Shown here in pieces: positions 51,865 through 61,471 of a stretch of 64,000 bases of DNA. This DNA comes from Symbiodinium natans (taxonomy: Eukaryota; Sar; Dinophyceae; Suessiales; Symbiodiniaceae). The stretch is taken from assembly GCA_905221605.1 (NCBI GenBank), contig CAJNDS010002213.1, positions 1-64,000 on the forward strand. The letters are read 5' to 3'. The notes under the pieces were generated by a model. It worked only from the letters and a program-made list of their open reading frames with translations, did not search any database and was not told the origin of the DNA. Positions within the stretch are counted from its first letter, which is position 1. Each line of letters starts with the position of its first letter. The translations under genes were made by a program, and so were the position numbers.

Positions 51865-51957
51865 AACCCTCTCAAACCCTCTGGAACCCTCTGAAACCCT
51901 CTGGAACCCTCTGAAACCCTCTGAAACCCTCTGAAACCCTCTGAAACCCTCTGACAC
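51865..51957. repeat. 10-bp repeat ACCCTCTGAA/ACCCTCTGGA
   Basis: About nine tandem decamers alternating between the two forms. Looks like a telomere-derived word (CCCT..AA) that gained three bases and amplified. Confidence 0.9.
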
Positions 51958-52060
51958 CCTGAGCCCGAACGGTTTAGGGTTTAGGGTTTAGGGTTTAGGG
52001 TTTAGGGTTTAGGGTTTAGGGTTTAGGGTTTAGGGTTTAGGGCCTAGGGCCTAGGGCTTA
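51958..52060. repeat. (TTTAGGG)n array, about 10 units, with CCTAGGG tail
   Basis: Perfect heptamers from about 51972, ending in CCTAGGG and CTTAGAG variants. It directly follows the C-rich decamer array, so strand polarity flips at about 51965. Confidence 0.9.
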
Positions 52061-52774
52061 GAGTTCATCAATGCCCCGCCCCTGGGCCGGCCCGGCTGTT
52101 CAAATGCACTCCCAGCCTGCGAGGGAACGAGGCTAGGCCCGGTTCCAGCCAAGGGATTAAACCCTAAACCCTAAACCCTAAACCCTAAACCCTAAACCCT
52201 AAACCGTAAACCCTAAACCCTAAACCCTAAACCCTTGAGGCTTTGGAGACGGCGGTGGCAGTTTGTGCTCATTCCAGTTACATCTGCTTTGGGTTCAGGG
52301 ATCTGAATTGCGTTGCGGCTAAGGGGTTTCTGAGGGTACCCTAAACACTACCCTAAACCCTAAACCCTAAGCCCTAAACCCTAAAGCCTACACCCTAAAC
52401 CTTAAACCCTAAACACTACACCCTAATCCGAAATCTCTAAACCCTAAGTACCTCATGTAAGAACACTGGCTGCAGCAGAGCTACGACGAAGACATACTCA
52501 TGTTGACCAAGAGTAGGGTTTAGGGTTTAGGGTTTAGGGTTTAGGGTTCAGGGTTCAGGGTTCAGGGTTCAGGGTTGAGGGTTCAGGGTTGAGGGTTTAG
52601 GGTTTGGGGCTGTGTACATCCGCACCATGAGTCCATGTCCAAAGCTGTCTCGAAAGAAGACTAGGATGGCCCTTAAAGCCCTCTGAACATGTAGCCTTCC
52701 CTAAACCCTAAACCCTAAACCCTAAACCCGAAACCCGAAACCCTAAACCCTAAACCCAAAACCCTAAACCCTAA
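52061..52774. repeat. ITS-rich spacer
   Basis: CCCTAAA array 52158-52237, degenerate CCCTAAA/CCCTACA 52340-52440, mixed TTTAGGG/TTCAGGG/TTGAGGG array 52515-52605, CCCTAAA/CCCGAAA 52700-52772. No gene. Confidence 0.75.
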
Positions 52775-52873
52775 GTTGCTGAGTTCATAAGCCCCCAAAA
52801 AGTGTACACTTTCAGTTCTATAAGGAGTATATAGTATCCCAACAAGTGTAAAGTGTGCTGCTCACTCAGCTAC
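52775..52873. mobile_element. MITE-like element, family I (short C run)
   Basis: GCTGAGTTCATAAGCCCCC, AAAAAGTGTACACTTT and a right end CTCACTCAGCTAC that inverts the left one. Compare 28485-28580. Confidence 0.65.
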
Positions 52874-53105
52874 TACGTACCCTAAATATGATCCTCTTAA
52901 ACCCAACAAGGGGAACTCAACATCAGAGCTACTTCTCCAATAAGCAAGGGGACAAGGTTAAACTTGCTGGTTCCTACGAAGGAAGCCCAACAAGTTGAAA
53001 GTTCAACTATTGGCTAAGTAAGCAGAGCCACAAAGACAAGAACCCTGCAGATCTAACCCCAAACTCACAACTCGACATCGCATCAACGCCTGGTTCCGAG
53101 ATGCG
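52874..53105. other. Spacer with AACAAG...GGCTAAGTAAG MITE remnant
   Basis: 52930-53027 has CAATAAGCAAGGGG, TTAAACTTGCTGGTTCC, GTTGAAAGTTCAACTATTGG and GGCTAAGTAAG: an imperfect inverted repeat with relatives at 3003-3050 and 26105-26150. No gene. Confidence 0.45.
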
Positions 53106-53148
53106 AACATCGTGGTTTGTGTGCTTCGCTTTCGAAGCACACGATGTT
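53106..53148. other. Imperfect hairpin
   Basis: AACATCGTG and TGCTTCG on the left are inverted as CGAAGCACACGATGTT on the right, with a 6-base interruption. Function unknown. Confidence 0.6.
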
Positions 53149-54185
53149 GGGACTAGTGCCAAGAGGCCCAATCGTTTCGCACATGCCGCTTCCGGCGGGC
53201 GTATGACGCGACTGCGACACCATCTTGTGTCGAGGTTCGGGATGGGAGCTGGTGGATTAATGCCCCAGCGTCTCATGGGCGGACCTTCATTGAGCCCTAT
53301 GTAAGCATGACTTCCAGACGCCAGATCGTGTCGTCACGCCGACAATGCAAGAGTTAGCGGTGGAGAAGAAAAACACCTCAGTGCATGTATTAAGGAACTC
53401 AGACAGAGTTACCATAGCAAGGGTACCATATCGTTGACTGTCTAGCCCTGTTGCGGTAACTTCATGTTGGTTCCTCAAAACACCGGGTGCGCCCGGACAT
53501 TCCTCCGCTTACATCAGCAATCGAGCGCCTGAACAACGTACGAAGGCGCGTATCCTCAATACCACGTATCCGACCTGCCACTCGAAATCCAAAACCCTAA
53601 GCCCTAAGCCCTAACCCCTGAAGCATGCGCAGAGTGCTGCAGCTGCGCGTTCGGGTGCTTGGACTGTGTACCTCATGTACACAGAAAAGCCGTGCTGTTG
53701 GCACACCGTGCAAGCGTTGCACTGCAACCTGAAAGCTCGGAATGTTAAAATTCGGAGGCGCTGGAATGCCAAAGTTCGTGCAAGAGTATAAGAGGAGGGT
53801 GATTCCTAGCGCAGGAACCGAAGCAGTGACTGTAAATCTGTGCATGACTCAGAATCAGCCATACGAGGCGAGAGTTCTTCCGCTTTTGCGGACGGAACTC
53901 TCATTACCCACCTCTGCGCCTTTGACAAATCTGATGGTGTAGGAGCCTTCGTAGCCACTGGCCAGAAGAAGCACTCACCCCGGGACTCGGGACTGCTTTT
54001 CAAGCGTGGGCCTTGCCATGGAAAAAAAGAGCTCACATGGAGATCACATCGTCACCTACTGCAACGTCAGCCGCTTCACCAGTCACTGAGGCCCCTGTGC
54101 AGGGGTGTCTAACCCCCCCTCCCCAACAGCCCTTAGAGCCAAGAACCCTATACCCTAAAACTCTAGGCCATTTAGGGCTTGGGGT
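53149..54185. other. Repeat-poor unique DNA, no gene recognised
   Basis: About 1 kb without telomeric arrays, with overlapping 60-90-codon frames on both strands. It may contain exons of an unrecognised gene (for example 53840-54112 plus), but nothing distinguishes one frame. Confidence 0.35.
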
Positions 54186-54838
54186 TTATAGTAAACTCCA
54201 GAAAGTTGGAACATCATGATCCTAATACCCTTAAAGTAAAGTATAGGGAATCCTAGCACGAATCATCCTAAACCCACTTCACTATAGGGCTTAACGGCTT
54301 AGTGTTTAGAGAACCCCAACACCGAAGGCGTCAGATACACCACCTTTCGGCAAAAGACCTGCAGCCTCCTTCACCCTTGGATCGAGATTCTTAAGCCCTC
54401 AAGATCTTGAACATCTCGTTTAGGAGGTTTAGGGTTTAGGGTTTGGGGCTTACAGTTTAACCCTAAACCCTACAACCCAAACACCGAGACTGGAGCCTCG
54501 ACTATTGCAATCCGGGCTCGCCCGGGGTGTCGGAGTCGGGCTACGGCCGAGGCCCAAGAAAACCCCGAATCTTTAGGATATGTTAGGGTTTAGGGCTTAA
54601 GGCTTAGGGCTTAGGGCTTAGGGTTTATTCCTGCATGCATGGAGGACTTGCCAGTGTTCCAGGCCGTGCCGGAAACCCCTCCATTCTAGTTGGTTTTGGG
54701 TTGAGGGCTTAGGGGTTTAGAGGCTGAGGGCTTACAATTGGAGGTCTATGCAGGGCTTGGGAACCCTCAACTCTATGTACACGAATTCTGTAAGCCCACC
54801 CTAAGCCCAAAACCCTTTTCTCTAAACCCTAAACCCTA
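54186..54838. other. Family-E end fragment and spacer
   Basis: 54186-54214 (TATAGTAAACTCCAGAAAGT TGGAACAT) repeats the left arm of the element at 54839-54994. Telomere-like words at 54425-54470 (G-rich then C-rich, end-to-end polarity) and 54585-54630. No gene. Confidence 0.5.
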
Positions 54839-54994
54839 TAGTCTACTCCAGAAAGTTGGAACATGGTCGCAGGATGACTAAAGCCTGGATTACCTTTAGT
54901 ACACCTTTTCTGAGGGTTTAGGGTTTAGGGTTTCGGGTTTAGGGTTTAGGGTTAGGTATGGGGAGAAGGATGTTCCAACTTCTTGGAGCTTACT
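54839..54994. mobile_element. Family-E inverted-repeat element with a telomeric array at its centre
   Basis: Arms TCTACTCCAGAAAGTTGGAA (54842 on) and the inverse of TTCCAACTTCTTGGAGCTTA (ending near 54993). Between them lies a TTTAGGG tract of about six units (54914-54954). Confidence 0.75.
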
Positions 54995-55090
54995 GATTTT
55001 CATGTCAACCCAGGGGGTTCAGGAATCTTGGGCTGAGAGCATCTGGAGCGGACGTAGGCCCCCAAGACCCAGGATTGGGTTTAGCTTGCA

Positions 55091-55273
55091 GGGTGCCCCA
55101 AAAAGGTCCATGTACCTATGTCGTATATACTTGGGCCCTAAAGGGTTTAGGGTTTAGGTTTAGGGTTTGGGGTTTAGGGTTTAGGGTTTAGGGTTTAGGG
55201 TTTAGGGGCTCTTAAAGAGTAGCTTTCGGGCCCAAGTATATACTCAAAAAGGTAGATGGACGCTTTGGGTGTC
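55091..55273. mobile_element. Inverted-repeat element with a telomeric array at its centre
   Basis: Arms of about 45 bp: the left contains GGTCCATGTACCTATG and GTATATACTTGGGCCC (55105-55138), and the right is its inverse (GGGCCCAAGTATATACTC, AGGTAGATGGACGC; 55229-55263). The centre 55144-55206 is a TTTAGGG array. Confidence 0.85.
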
Positions 55274-55507
55274 AGATGTCGTGCGGAGTTCGGTCTTTGA
55301 GGAGTTTGGAGGTATAGGCTTCAGGACTTAAGGGCATTTCAAGAAGCTTTCTAGGAGTTTTGTTGGGCTGCGTTCGGTCTGAAGCAGTTGGGAGTTCAGG
55401 GCTCCAGCGTGAACCTTGCCTAAACCCTAAACCCCAAGCGCCAAACCCCAAACCCCAAACCCTAAACCTTAAACCCTAAACCCTGAACCCTGAACCCTAA
55501 ACCCTAA
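55274..55507. other. Spacer and CCCTAAA/CCCTGAA tract
   Basis: Unique DNA to about 55420, then degenerate C-strand telomere repeats. Confidence 0.6.
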
Positions 55508-55690
55508 ACCCTAAAACCCTAAAACCCTAAAACCCTAAAACCCTAAAACCCTAAAACCCTAAAACCCTAAAACCCTAAAACCCTAAAACCCTAAAACCCT
55601 AAAACCCTAAAACCCTAAAACCCTAGCACCCTAAAACTCTAAACCCTAAACCCTAAACCCTAAAACCCTAAAACCCTAACACCCTAAAAC
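55508..55690. repeat. (CCCTAAAA)n octamer array
   Basis: About fifteen consecutive CCCTAAAA units (55508-55627), then mixed units. The octamer TTTTAGGG is the telomere repeat of some green algae such as Chlamydomonas, but here it is probably a local variant of the heptamer. Confidence 0.95.
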
Positions 55691-57180
55691 CCAAGTCCCT
55701 TGGCCTCCTTGCAGCGCTTGAAGGAGTGGCCCTGGCGCCCGCATCTCGCGCGCAAAGTCGGCCGCCGTCTTGTTTCGGGCGTTCGGGATGTCCAAACCTG
55801 GGATCGCTTAGGGCTTAGCAGGGTTCGGGGTTTTAGGGGTTTAGGGTTTAGGGCTAGGGTTTAGGGGTTTAGGGTTTAGGGTGGGTTGCAGGTTTCTAAG
55901 GGGCTTGGTTTACGGTTCAGGGTTCCCTGAACTCTGGAGACTCTGCGCATCGGTTGAGATACACTGACTGAGGAGATTACCAGCTTAGCTTTAGGGTTTT
56001 CAAATGGGTTGGCCTTTCATTCTAAACCTTAAGCCCCTAAACACGCCACACCCTAAACCCTAAACCCTAAACCCAAAACCCTAAACCCTAAACCCTATTC
56101 CCCCTCCCGCCCCGCTGATTGGATTAAGTGACGCGCTCCAGCAGCCAGGAGGAGGGACGTCGCTTCGAAGTACCTAGGTTCACAGGTTTGGGCTTTAGGG
56201 TTTTGGGATCGGGGTGTAGGGTTGGGTTTTGGGGCTTAAGGATTTGAGGTGTAGGGTTTAGGGTTTTATGAAGTTTGGGCTTCTTTCTTTTTTTTTGTGG
56301 GGGGGGGGGGCTAGTGCTTTGGGGTTTGAACAAGATTCCTCGTACAGAATCCCTGAACCTCTATATCATATACAACAGAGATGTTCATGAACTATTGGGC
56401 AAGGTCATTCAGAAAAATTGGGCAAGGTCATAGCAAGATTGGGACACCCGGTTTAGGGTTTAGGGTTTAGGGCCAACAAACCCTCCGCCTAGAGCGGGTG
56501 CCCTTCCGATACCTCCCCCAAGCCCACCCCCGGCAGTCCGATCGGACCCACGGAAGCCTAACCTCTCAAGACCGAAGGCAGTTCAGGATTTAGGGTTTAG
56601 GGTTTAGGGTTTAGGGCCAAGCCCCCAACGAAACCCTAAAAGCCAAGGGAGCGGCCCGCTCAAGATGCTGAACATCAGCGGTGTGGCGCCGGAATGATGG
56701 TACGCCTTCGTTTTGATCCGACCACTCGGCTTGCTTAGGGTTTAGGGCTTAGGGGTTTTGGGTGGTAAGTCCCCGTGTTGGCACGAACCGAAAAACGAGC
56801 GATTCTGGGCGGCAAACTTTCCTCCTAGCGGCTGCACTCCTACATATGGTCACTTCTCTAACCCTAAACCCGAAACCCTAAACCCTAAACTAGTTCTCTA
56901 ATTGGGTGTAGGGTTTAGGGTTTAAGGTTTAGGGTTCACGGTTTGGGGTGCGGCACCCCTATAGGACAGAAAAGGGAGCCGAATTTGGAAAACGACCCAG
57001 ATGACTCTGAGAAAGCTTTGGGTCAAGCCCCAAACTGACATGGCGGGACCCAAAAAACCACCCTCAACCCGAAAACCCTAAACCCTAAACACTTGCAAGC
57101 AATTTCTCTGGGCTATGTGGGGTTTTCTAGGGATTGGCGGACATCAGAACTTCGCAAACTATGTCCAAAACAAACCCTAC
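55691..57180. other. Spacer with short ITS tracts, no gene
   Basis: TTTAGGG 55835-55885, CCCTAAA 56050-56098, G run of about 11 at 56300, TTTAGGG 56452-56472 and 56590-56618, mixed tracts 56855-56945. Open frames here are repeat-derived. Confidence 0.55.
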
Positions 57181-57318
57181 CCCCCTAAACCCCTAAACCC
57201 CCAAACCCAGAAACCCCCAAACCCCTAAACCCCTAAACCTCTAAACCCCTAAACCCCAAAACCCCCTAAACCCTAAACCCCTAAACCCTAAACCCCGAAA
57301 CCCCGAAACCCTAAACCC
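57181..57318. repeat. (CCCCTAAA)n and variants
   Basis: Octamers CCCCTAAA mixed with CCCCCAAA, CCTCTAAA, CCCCGAAA. Confidence 0.9.
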
Positions 57319-58739
57319 CTCATCCCTTCTTAACAGGAAGTCAGAGCGCCAAGGAAGTCAGTCTCGATGGGCTCACCCGATGCTTCATGCCCGACAGGTT
57401 CCTTGAATGCGCAGGGTTTGGGGGTCAGGGTTCAGGGTTCAGGGTTTAGGGTGTAGGGTTTAGGGTTTAGGGTTCAGGGTTTAGGGAGCTTAGAACGTTT
57501 CAGCAATTGAGGAGGCTTGGGGAGTTTGGGGGGGAGGGGAGGTTAGGGAGTTTAGGATGTGAGGGTTTGGGACCCTCAGCCCAAAACAACCCTAACGAAG
57601 CCTCAGCCCCAAACCAGCCAAAACCTGACGTAGCCCTGCACTAACCCCCAAGAACCCCCCCCCCCCCCCCCTCCATTAACCCTAAATAGCTCTACATGCC
57701 CCGAAAACACTCTAGCAACTCTTGACAGTGGCTGTAGAGAAGCCTAAGCCGAAGTAACCCTAAACCATCCCTGCTCCATGACCAAACCCCAAACCCCCAA
57801 CCCCACATCCCACAACCCAAACCCCAAACCCCAACCCCCAACCCCAAACCCCGAACCCCCAAACCCCAAACCCTAAACCATCCCCTAAACCATCCCTACA
57901 CCCTCAAGCCCAAACGCTAAGCCCTGGATAGCTACTGTGGCTTCTGCCTGCGTGAGAAGCAGGGCCCTGCGTTTTAGGGTTTAATGCTTCAGGCGCTTTA
58001 GGGCTTTAGAGCTTGGGGCGTAGAGTTTAGGGTGTAGGGCTTAGGCTTTCGGGTTCGGGTTTTGGGCGTCAATTCTGGGCCTACTGGGCTTTCTTAGCTT
58101 AAGGTGTACGACTTAGTGCTTGGGGTTTTCCCGAACCCTAACCCTAAACCCTAAACCCTAAACCCTAAAAAAAGAGAAAGGCCTTCCTAAGCCTGGCAGA
58201 GGCACATGAGCAGCCACCACACGGGCTCCTTCATCTGAACCCGGAACCGCTCGTTCACATCTGCCTTGGCCTGTGCAGCTCGCGTCTCAGAAACAGGGTT
58301 CAGGGTTCAGGGCTTAGGGTTTGGAGTTTGGCTTAGGGCTTAGGGTTCAGGGTTAAGAGTTTGATTTAGGGTGAAAAGGCCCTACAAATGGAACCGGTTT
58401 AGGGTTTCGAGGATTGAAGGAGTGGTAGTAGCCGTAGAACACAAAAGCCCGAAACCCAGGGTTGAGCGTTGTTCGGGTAGAAGCTACAAGGTTACTGATA
58501 GCCCCCGTAAGAACCACTCAGGAGGGATGGGCCGCCAGCCAAAACATGTCTTCGTGGCCTGAGGGCTTGAGGGCTTTAGTAGGGTTTAGGGTTTAGGGTT
58601 TAGGGTTTAGGGTTTAGGGTTTAGGGTTTAGGGTTCAGGGTTTAGGGTTTAGGGTACCTAAGCCCTAGACCCTGCACCCGGAGGCGGCTGCTCTTCCCCA
58701 GTCCCCAAACGTCTCAAGCTTCAATGCTAAGACTGGGTG
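57319..58739. other. Spacer with ITS variants
   Basis: TTTAGGG/TTCAGGG 57420-57485, C run of about 17 at 57655-57671, CCCCAAA words 57783-57880, CCCTAAA 58137-58168, TTCAGGG/TTTAGGG words 58290-58360, (TTTAGGG)n 58578-58655. A 63-codon frame at 58371-58562 is not supported. Confidence 0.55.
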
Positions 58740-58984
58740 AGGCAACGGATACACTCTCTTCTTACTATATCTTCACTCCCCTTAATTAGAACTTTAATAA
58801 AAACAATATGTTTAATATACTCTTGGGTTTTATATGAACAAAAATGAAAAATAATTCTCTCAAGGGGGATAGAGATATAGGGTCAGTAAGGAGGGGGGGT
58901 GCAAGGTATGCAACTCAGGGTTCCCCCACTACTCACTACTCCCTAAGGCTCCCTAAGCTTTCCTAAGGTTCCCTAGGTACCTCT

Positions 58985-59015
<31 letters not shown>

Positions 59016-59018
59016 TGA
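58740..59018. other. AT-rich island, family-G module and C33 run
   Basis: 58750-58860 is markedly AT-rich (TTTAATAAAAACAATATG and similar), unlike anything around it. 58930-58985 (CACTACTCCCTAAGGCTCCC then GGTACCTCTA) is the inverse of 33207-33262. It ends in about 33 consecutive C (58986-59018). No gene. Confidence 0.6.
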
Positions 59019-59400
59019 ACCCCCACTCCCTCAAGAACCCCTAGAATTAACCGGGGGTTAGGGTCTAGAAGGTCAAGGTCCAGATCTTGCAGCCATCCCA
59101 GCAATTATTTGGGGCTCTGCGTAGCCGATGAGGTTTAAACAGAATAATATCAAAAACAACGGCACGCGGATTCATGGATTCATCTAAGCCCCTGTCAGGG
59201 TTTCAAAACCCTCAACCCTGAACCCCTACCATCACCCCCCCCCCCCCCCCCTTAGACAGATTCACAGTGTCGCCTCGATGAGAAAGGAGATGGTCTCAGA
59301 ATAGCCGCCATAAAACCTTTCAAGCAAGTTTCGAGTGTCAAATATTCCTCTGAATCCTTTTGGTTTAAGATGTTGGGGGTTTAGGGTTTAGGGTGGTTTA
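59019..59400. other. Spacer with C run
   Basis: A C run of about 16 at 59236-59251. Short TTTAGGG tract near 59378-59398. No gene. Confidence 0.45.
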
Positions 59401-59537
59401 GGTTTTCGGGCTCACATACGGGCTCTTCGCAGAGAATGAGGGGAATTCGGCACCTTCTATCTCCCTAGGCACAACCCATTAAGGGTAGCAGGTTAGGGTG
59501 CCTCATTCCCTGCCTAAGAACCAGTAAGGAGAAAACC
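59401..59537. mobile_element. MITE-like element, family D (copy with long arms)
   Basis: Inverted arms of about 37 bp start GGTTTTC at 59401 and end GAAAACC at 59537. Both arms end internally in GGGAATGAGG/AGAATGAGG. It shares CATTCCCTGC-TAAGAA-CAGT with 63488-63606. Confidence 0.75.
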
Positions 59538-60360
59538 GGGTTTAGGAGTTCTCTTCGGGACTTAGGGCGCCAGGGTTTGGGGCGTAGTGTTTAGGGATTT
59601 TGGGGGCTTTTGCAGCAAACTCTTCAACTCAGCCATTGCTGGGTTGTTGTTCAGGGTTTTAGGGGTTTCGGGGTTTAGGGGTTGCGAGGTTGGGGGCTTT
59701 CGGGGTTTAAGAATTTACAGCAGGAGCCAAAAAACGAAACTCTCACAATCAGTGAGCCACCAGACGCTGCCGCACGTGACCCAGGTAAAGCCTGAGCCCT
59801 TACCCCCTAAACCCTTACCCCGAAACCCCTAAACCCAACCTTTGATTAACCCCTGAACTCCTAAACCCTGAAACCCTGAAACCCTAAACCCATCCTTCAA
59901 AACCCTGAGCCCTATAAACCTCTCCTCAAGAACCCTAAACCCACCCTGAATTCGCCCCCCCCCAAAGGGCACAAGTTTGTACTCGTAGCAAATAGTGTAG
60001 TTCAGGGTTTACAGAGCATTGCTAAGCCTGTGTCGTTGGAGATTAAGCAGCTTGTGTAAAGGAGCAGCTGAGTCGGGAAGCTCAGAGCTACAAGCGTGGG
60101 AGCAGCATGTGCAAGGTTCAGTGCCTAAGGTGTAGGGCTTAGGGTCAATGACTGAACCCTGAACCCTGAACCCTGAACCCTGAACCCTGAACCCTGAACC
60201 CTGAACCCTGAACCCTAAACGGCCCTCCCTATAGGCTGTTTAAACTGAACATGACCTGCAAGCCCAGCAGCATCAACGAGAAATGCAGGCTGTGCTGCAA
60301 GCTCAGGGACGGAAACCTCGGGGCCACAACCGCGAAACCCGGAACCCGAAACTTTAAATC
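59538..60360. other. Spacer and (CCCTGAA)n array
   Basis: Degenerate CCCTAAA words 59800-59945. A nearly pure CCCTGAA array of about nine units lies at 60153-60216. The rest is unique without a recognised gene. Confidence 0.6.
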
Positions 60361-60462
60361 TAGTTCGTGGTTGGGATCGTATTAAACATTTTAATCTATG
60401 TTCCTTGTTGGGTTTAAGTACTCTTTAGAATGAAAAAATGATACCCAACTATGACCAAGAAC
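60361..60462. mobile_element. MITE-like element, family F (copy 2)
   Basis: Left TAGTTCGTGGTTGGGATCGT and inverted right ATACCCAACTATGACCAAGA ACT. The interior ATTTTAATCTATGTTCCTTG and GTTGGGTTTAAGTAC matches 35028-35120. It abuts family A directly. Confidence 0.75.
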
Positions 60463-60566
60463 TGGGGGTTTCCGAAGTTCGGGGTGCCTTCTTGGGGTCC
60501 TGATTATGAGGGAATCTTACTCTTTGGGGGTCTATATTAGGGCTCCCCTTTTTTCGTCAACCCCCA
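60463..60566. mobile_element. Family-A MITE-like element (intact reference copy)
   Basis: 104 bp with terminal inverted repeats of about 26 bp: TGGGGGTTTCCGAAGTTCGG on the left and the inverse of CCGCTTTTTTCG-type sequence ending GTCAACCCCCA on the right (common core TGGGGGTT-CGAA-GGGG-GCC). Relatives at 221-266, 4866-4967 and 46951-47034. Confidence 0.8.
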
Positions 60567-61390
60567 AATTACAAAACCCTAAACCCCACGAAGCCCTGCA
60601 CCCCTCAACCATAAGCCGGCTGCGTGGTTTGCGGAGAGGGGGAGGGGGGTGCAGATTGACCAAAGCACCCTAATCCCTAATCCCTAAACCCCAAACCCTA
60701 AGCTCCAAAGCCACCTTGAACCTAAAGCCACACCCTTGAACCCTAAACCTCCTAAACCCTAAACCCTGCTAAACCCTAAACCCTCCCAAACCCTAAACCC
60801 TCCCAAAGCCAAAGACCCTTGAGCAGAAGCCTGGCTTCTTTCAGGTTCTCGGCTTGGCATGGAGGCTTGGCAGAGGAGGAGTTTAGGGTTTAGGGTTTAG
60901 GACTTAGGGTTTAGGACTTAGAGGATTTAGGGGCAGGAGTTTAGGGTTCAAGGGTTGCGAGGAAGTGCTTCGGCTTTGAGCCAAGTTATGAGGCCACACC
61001 ACGTCGCTTGGTGTCCTAGTTAGTGGTTTAGGGTTGAGGGTTGAGGGTTAGAGGACTTTCGGGTGTCAGGGTTTGGGGTCGAGGGTTTAGGGCGAAATTG
61101 TGCCAAAACCCTAAACCCCAAACCCTAAACCCTAGACCCTAGACCCTAGACCCTAAACCCTAAACCCTAAACCCTAAACCCTGCTAGGGCTTTAAGGCTT
61201 AGGGAACCCTGTTCTGACATCAAAGAGACAGCGTGAAGATCTCTTTCACGGAGTTCACGCACGAGCAAGCGCAGGCCTGTAGCTTTCAATGTTCACTTGT
61301 GGCTTGAGCCCCAAATGATGATCCTTCTTGAGGCTCTGTGACTGTTTTTGCTTCTTGTCTAGTAGAACTTACCCAAAACAGGCCCATAAC
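60567..61390. repeat. Spacer with degenerate ITS
   Basis: CCCTAAA variants 60668-60810, TTTAGGG variants 60880-60930, CCCTAAA/CCCTAGA 61105-61182. No gene. Confidence 0.6.
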
Positions 61391-61471
61391 TTCCTTACTA
61401 GGGATTCTAGTACCGGGTACCATAATCCCTTTTAACGACTGTTGGTATAAGGGGGAACGTCCCAACTCATA
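61391..61471. mobile_element. MITE-like element, family H (left end decayed)
   Basis: TAGGGATTCTAGTACC, CGACTGTTGGTATAAGGGGG and AACGTCCC correspond to the middle and right end of 44288-44387. The left inverted repeat is not intact. Confidence 0.7.
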
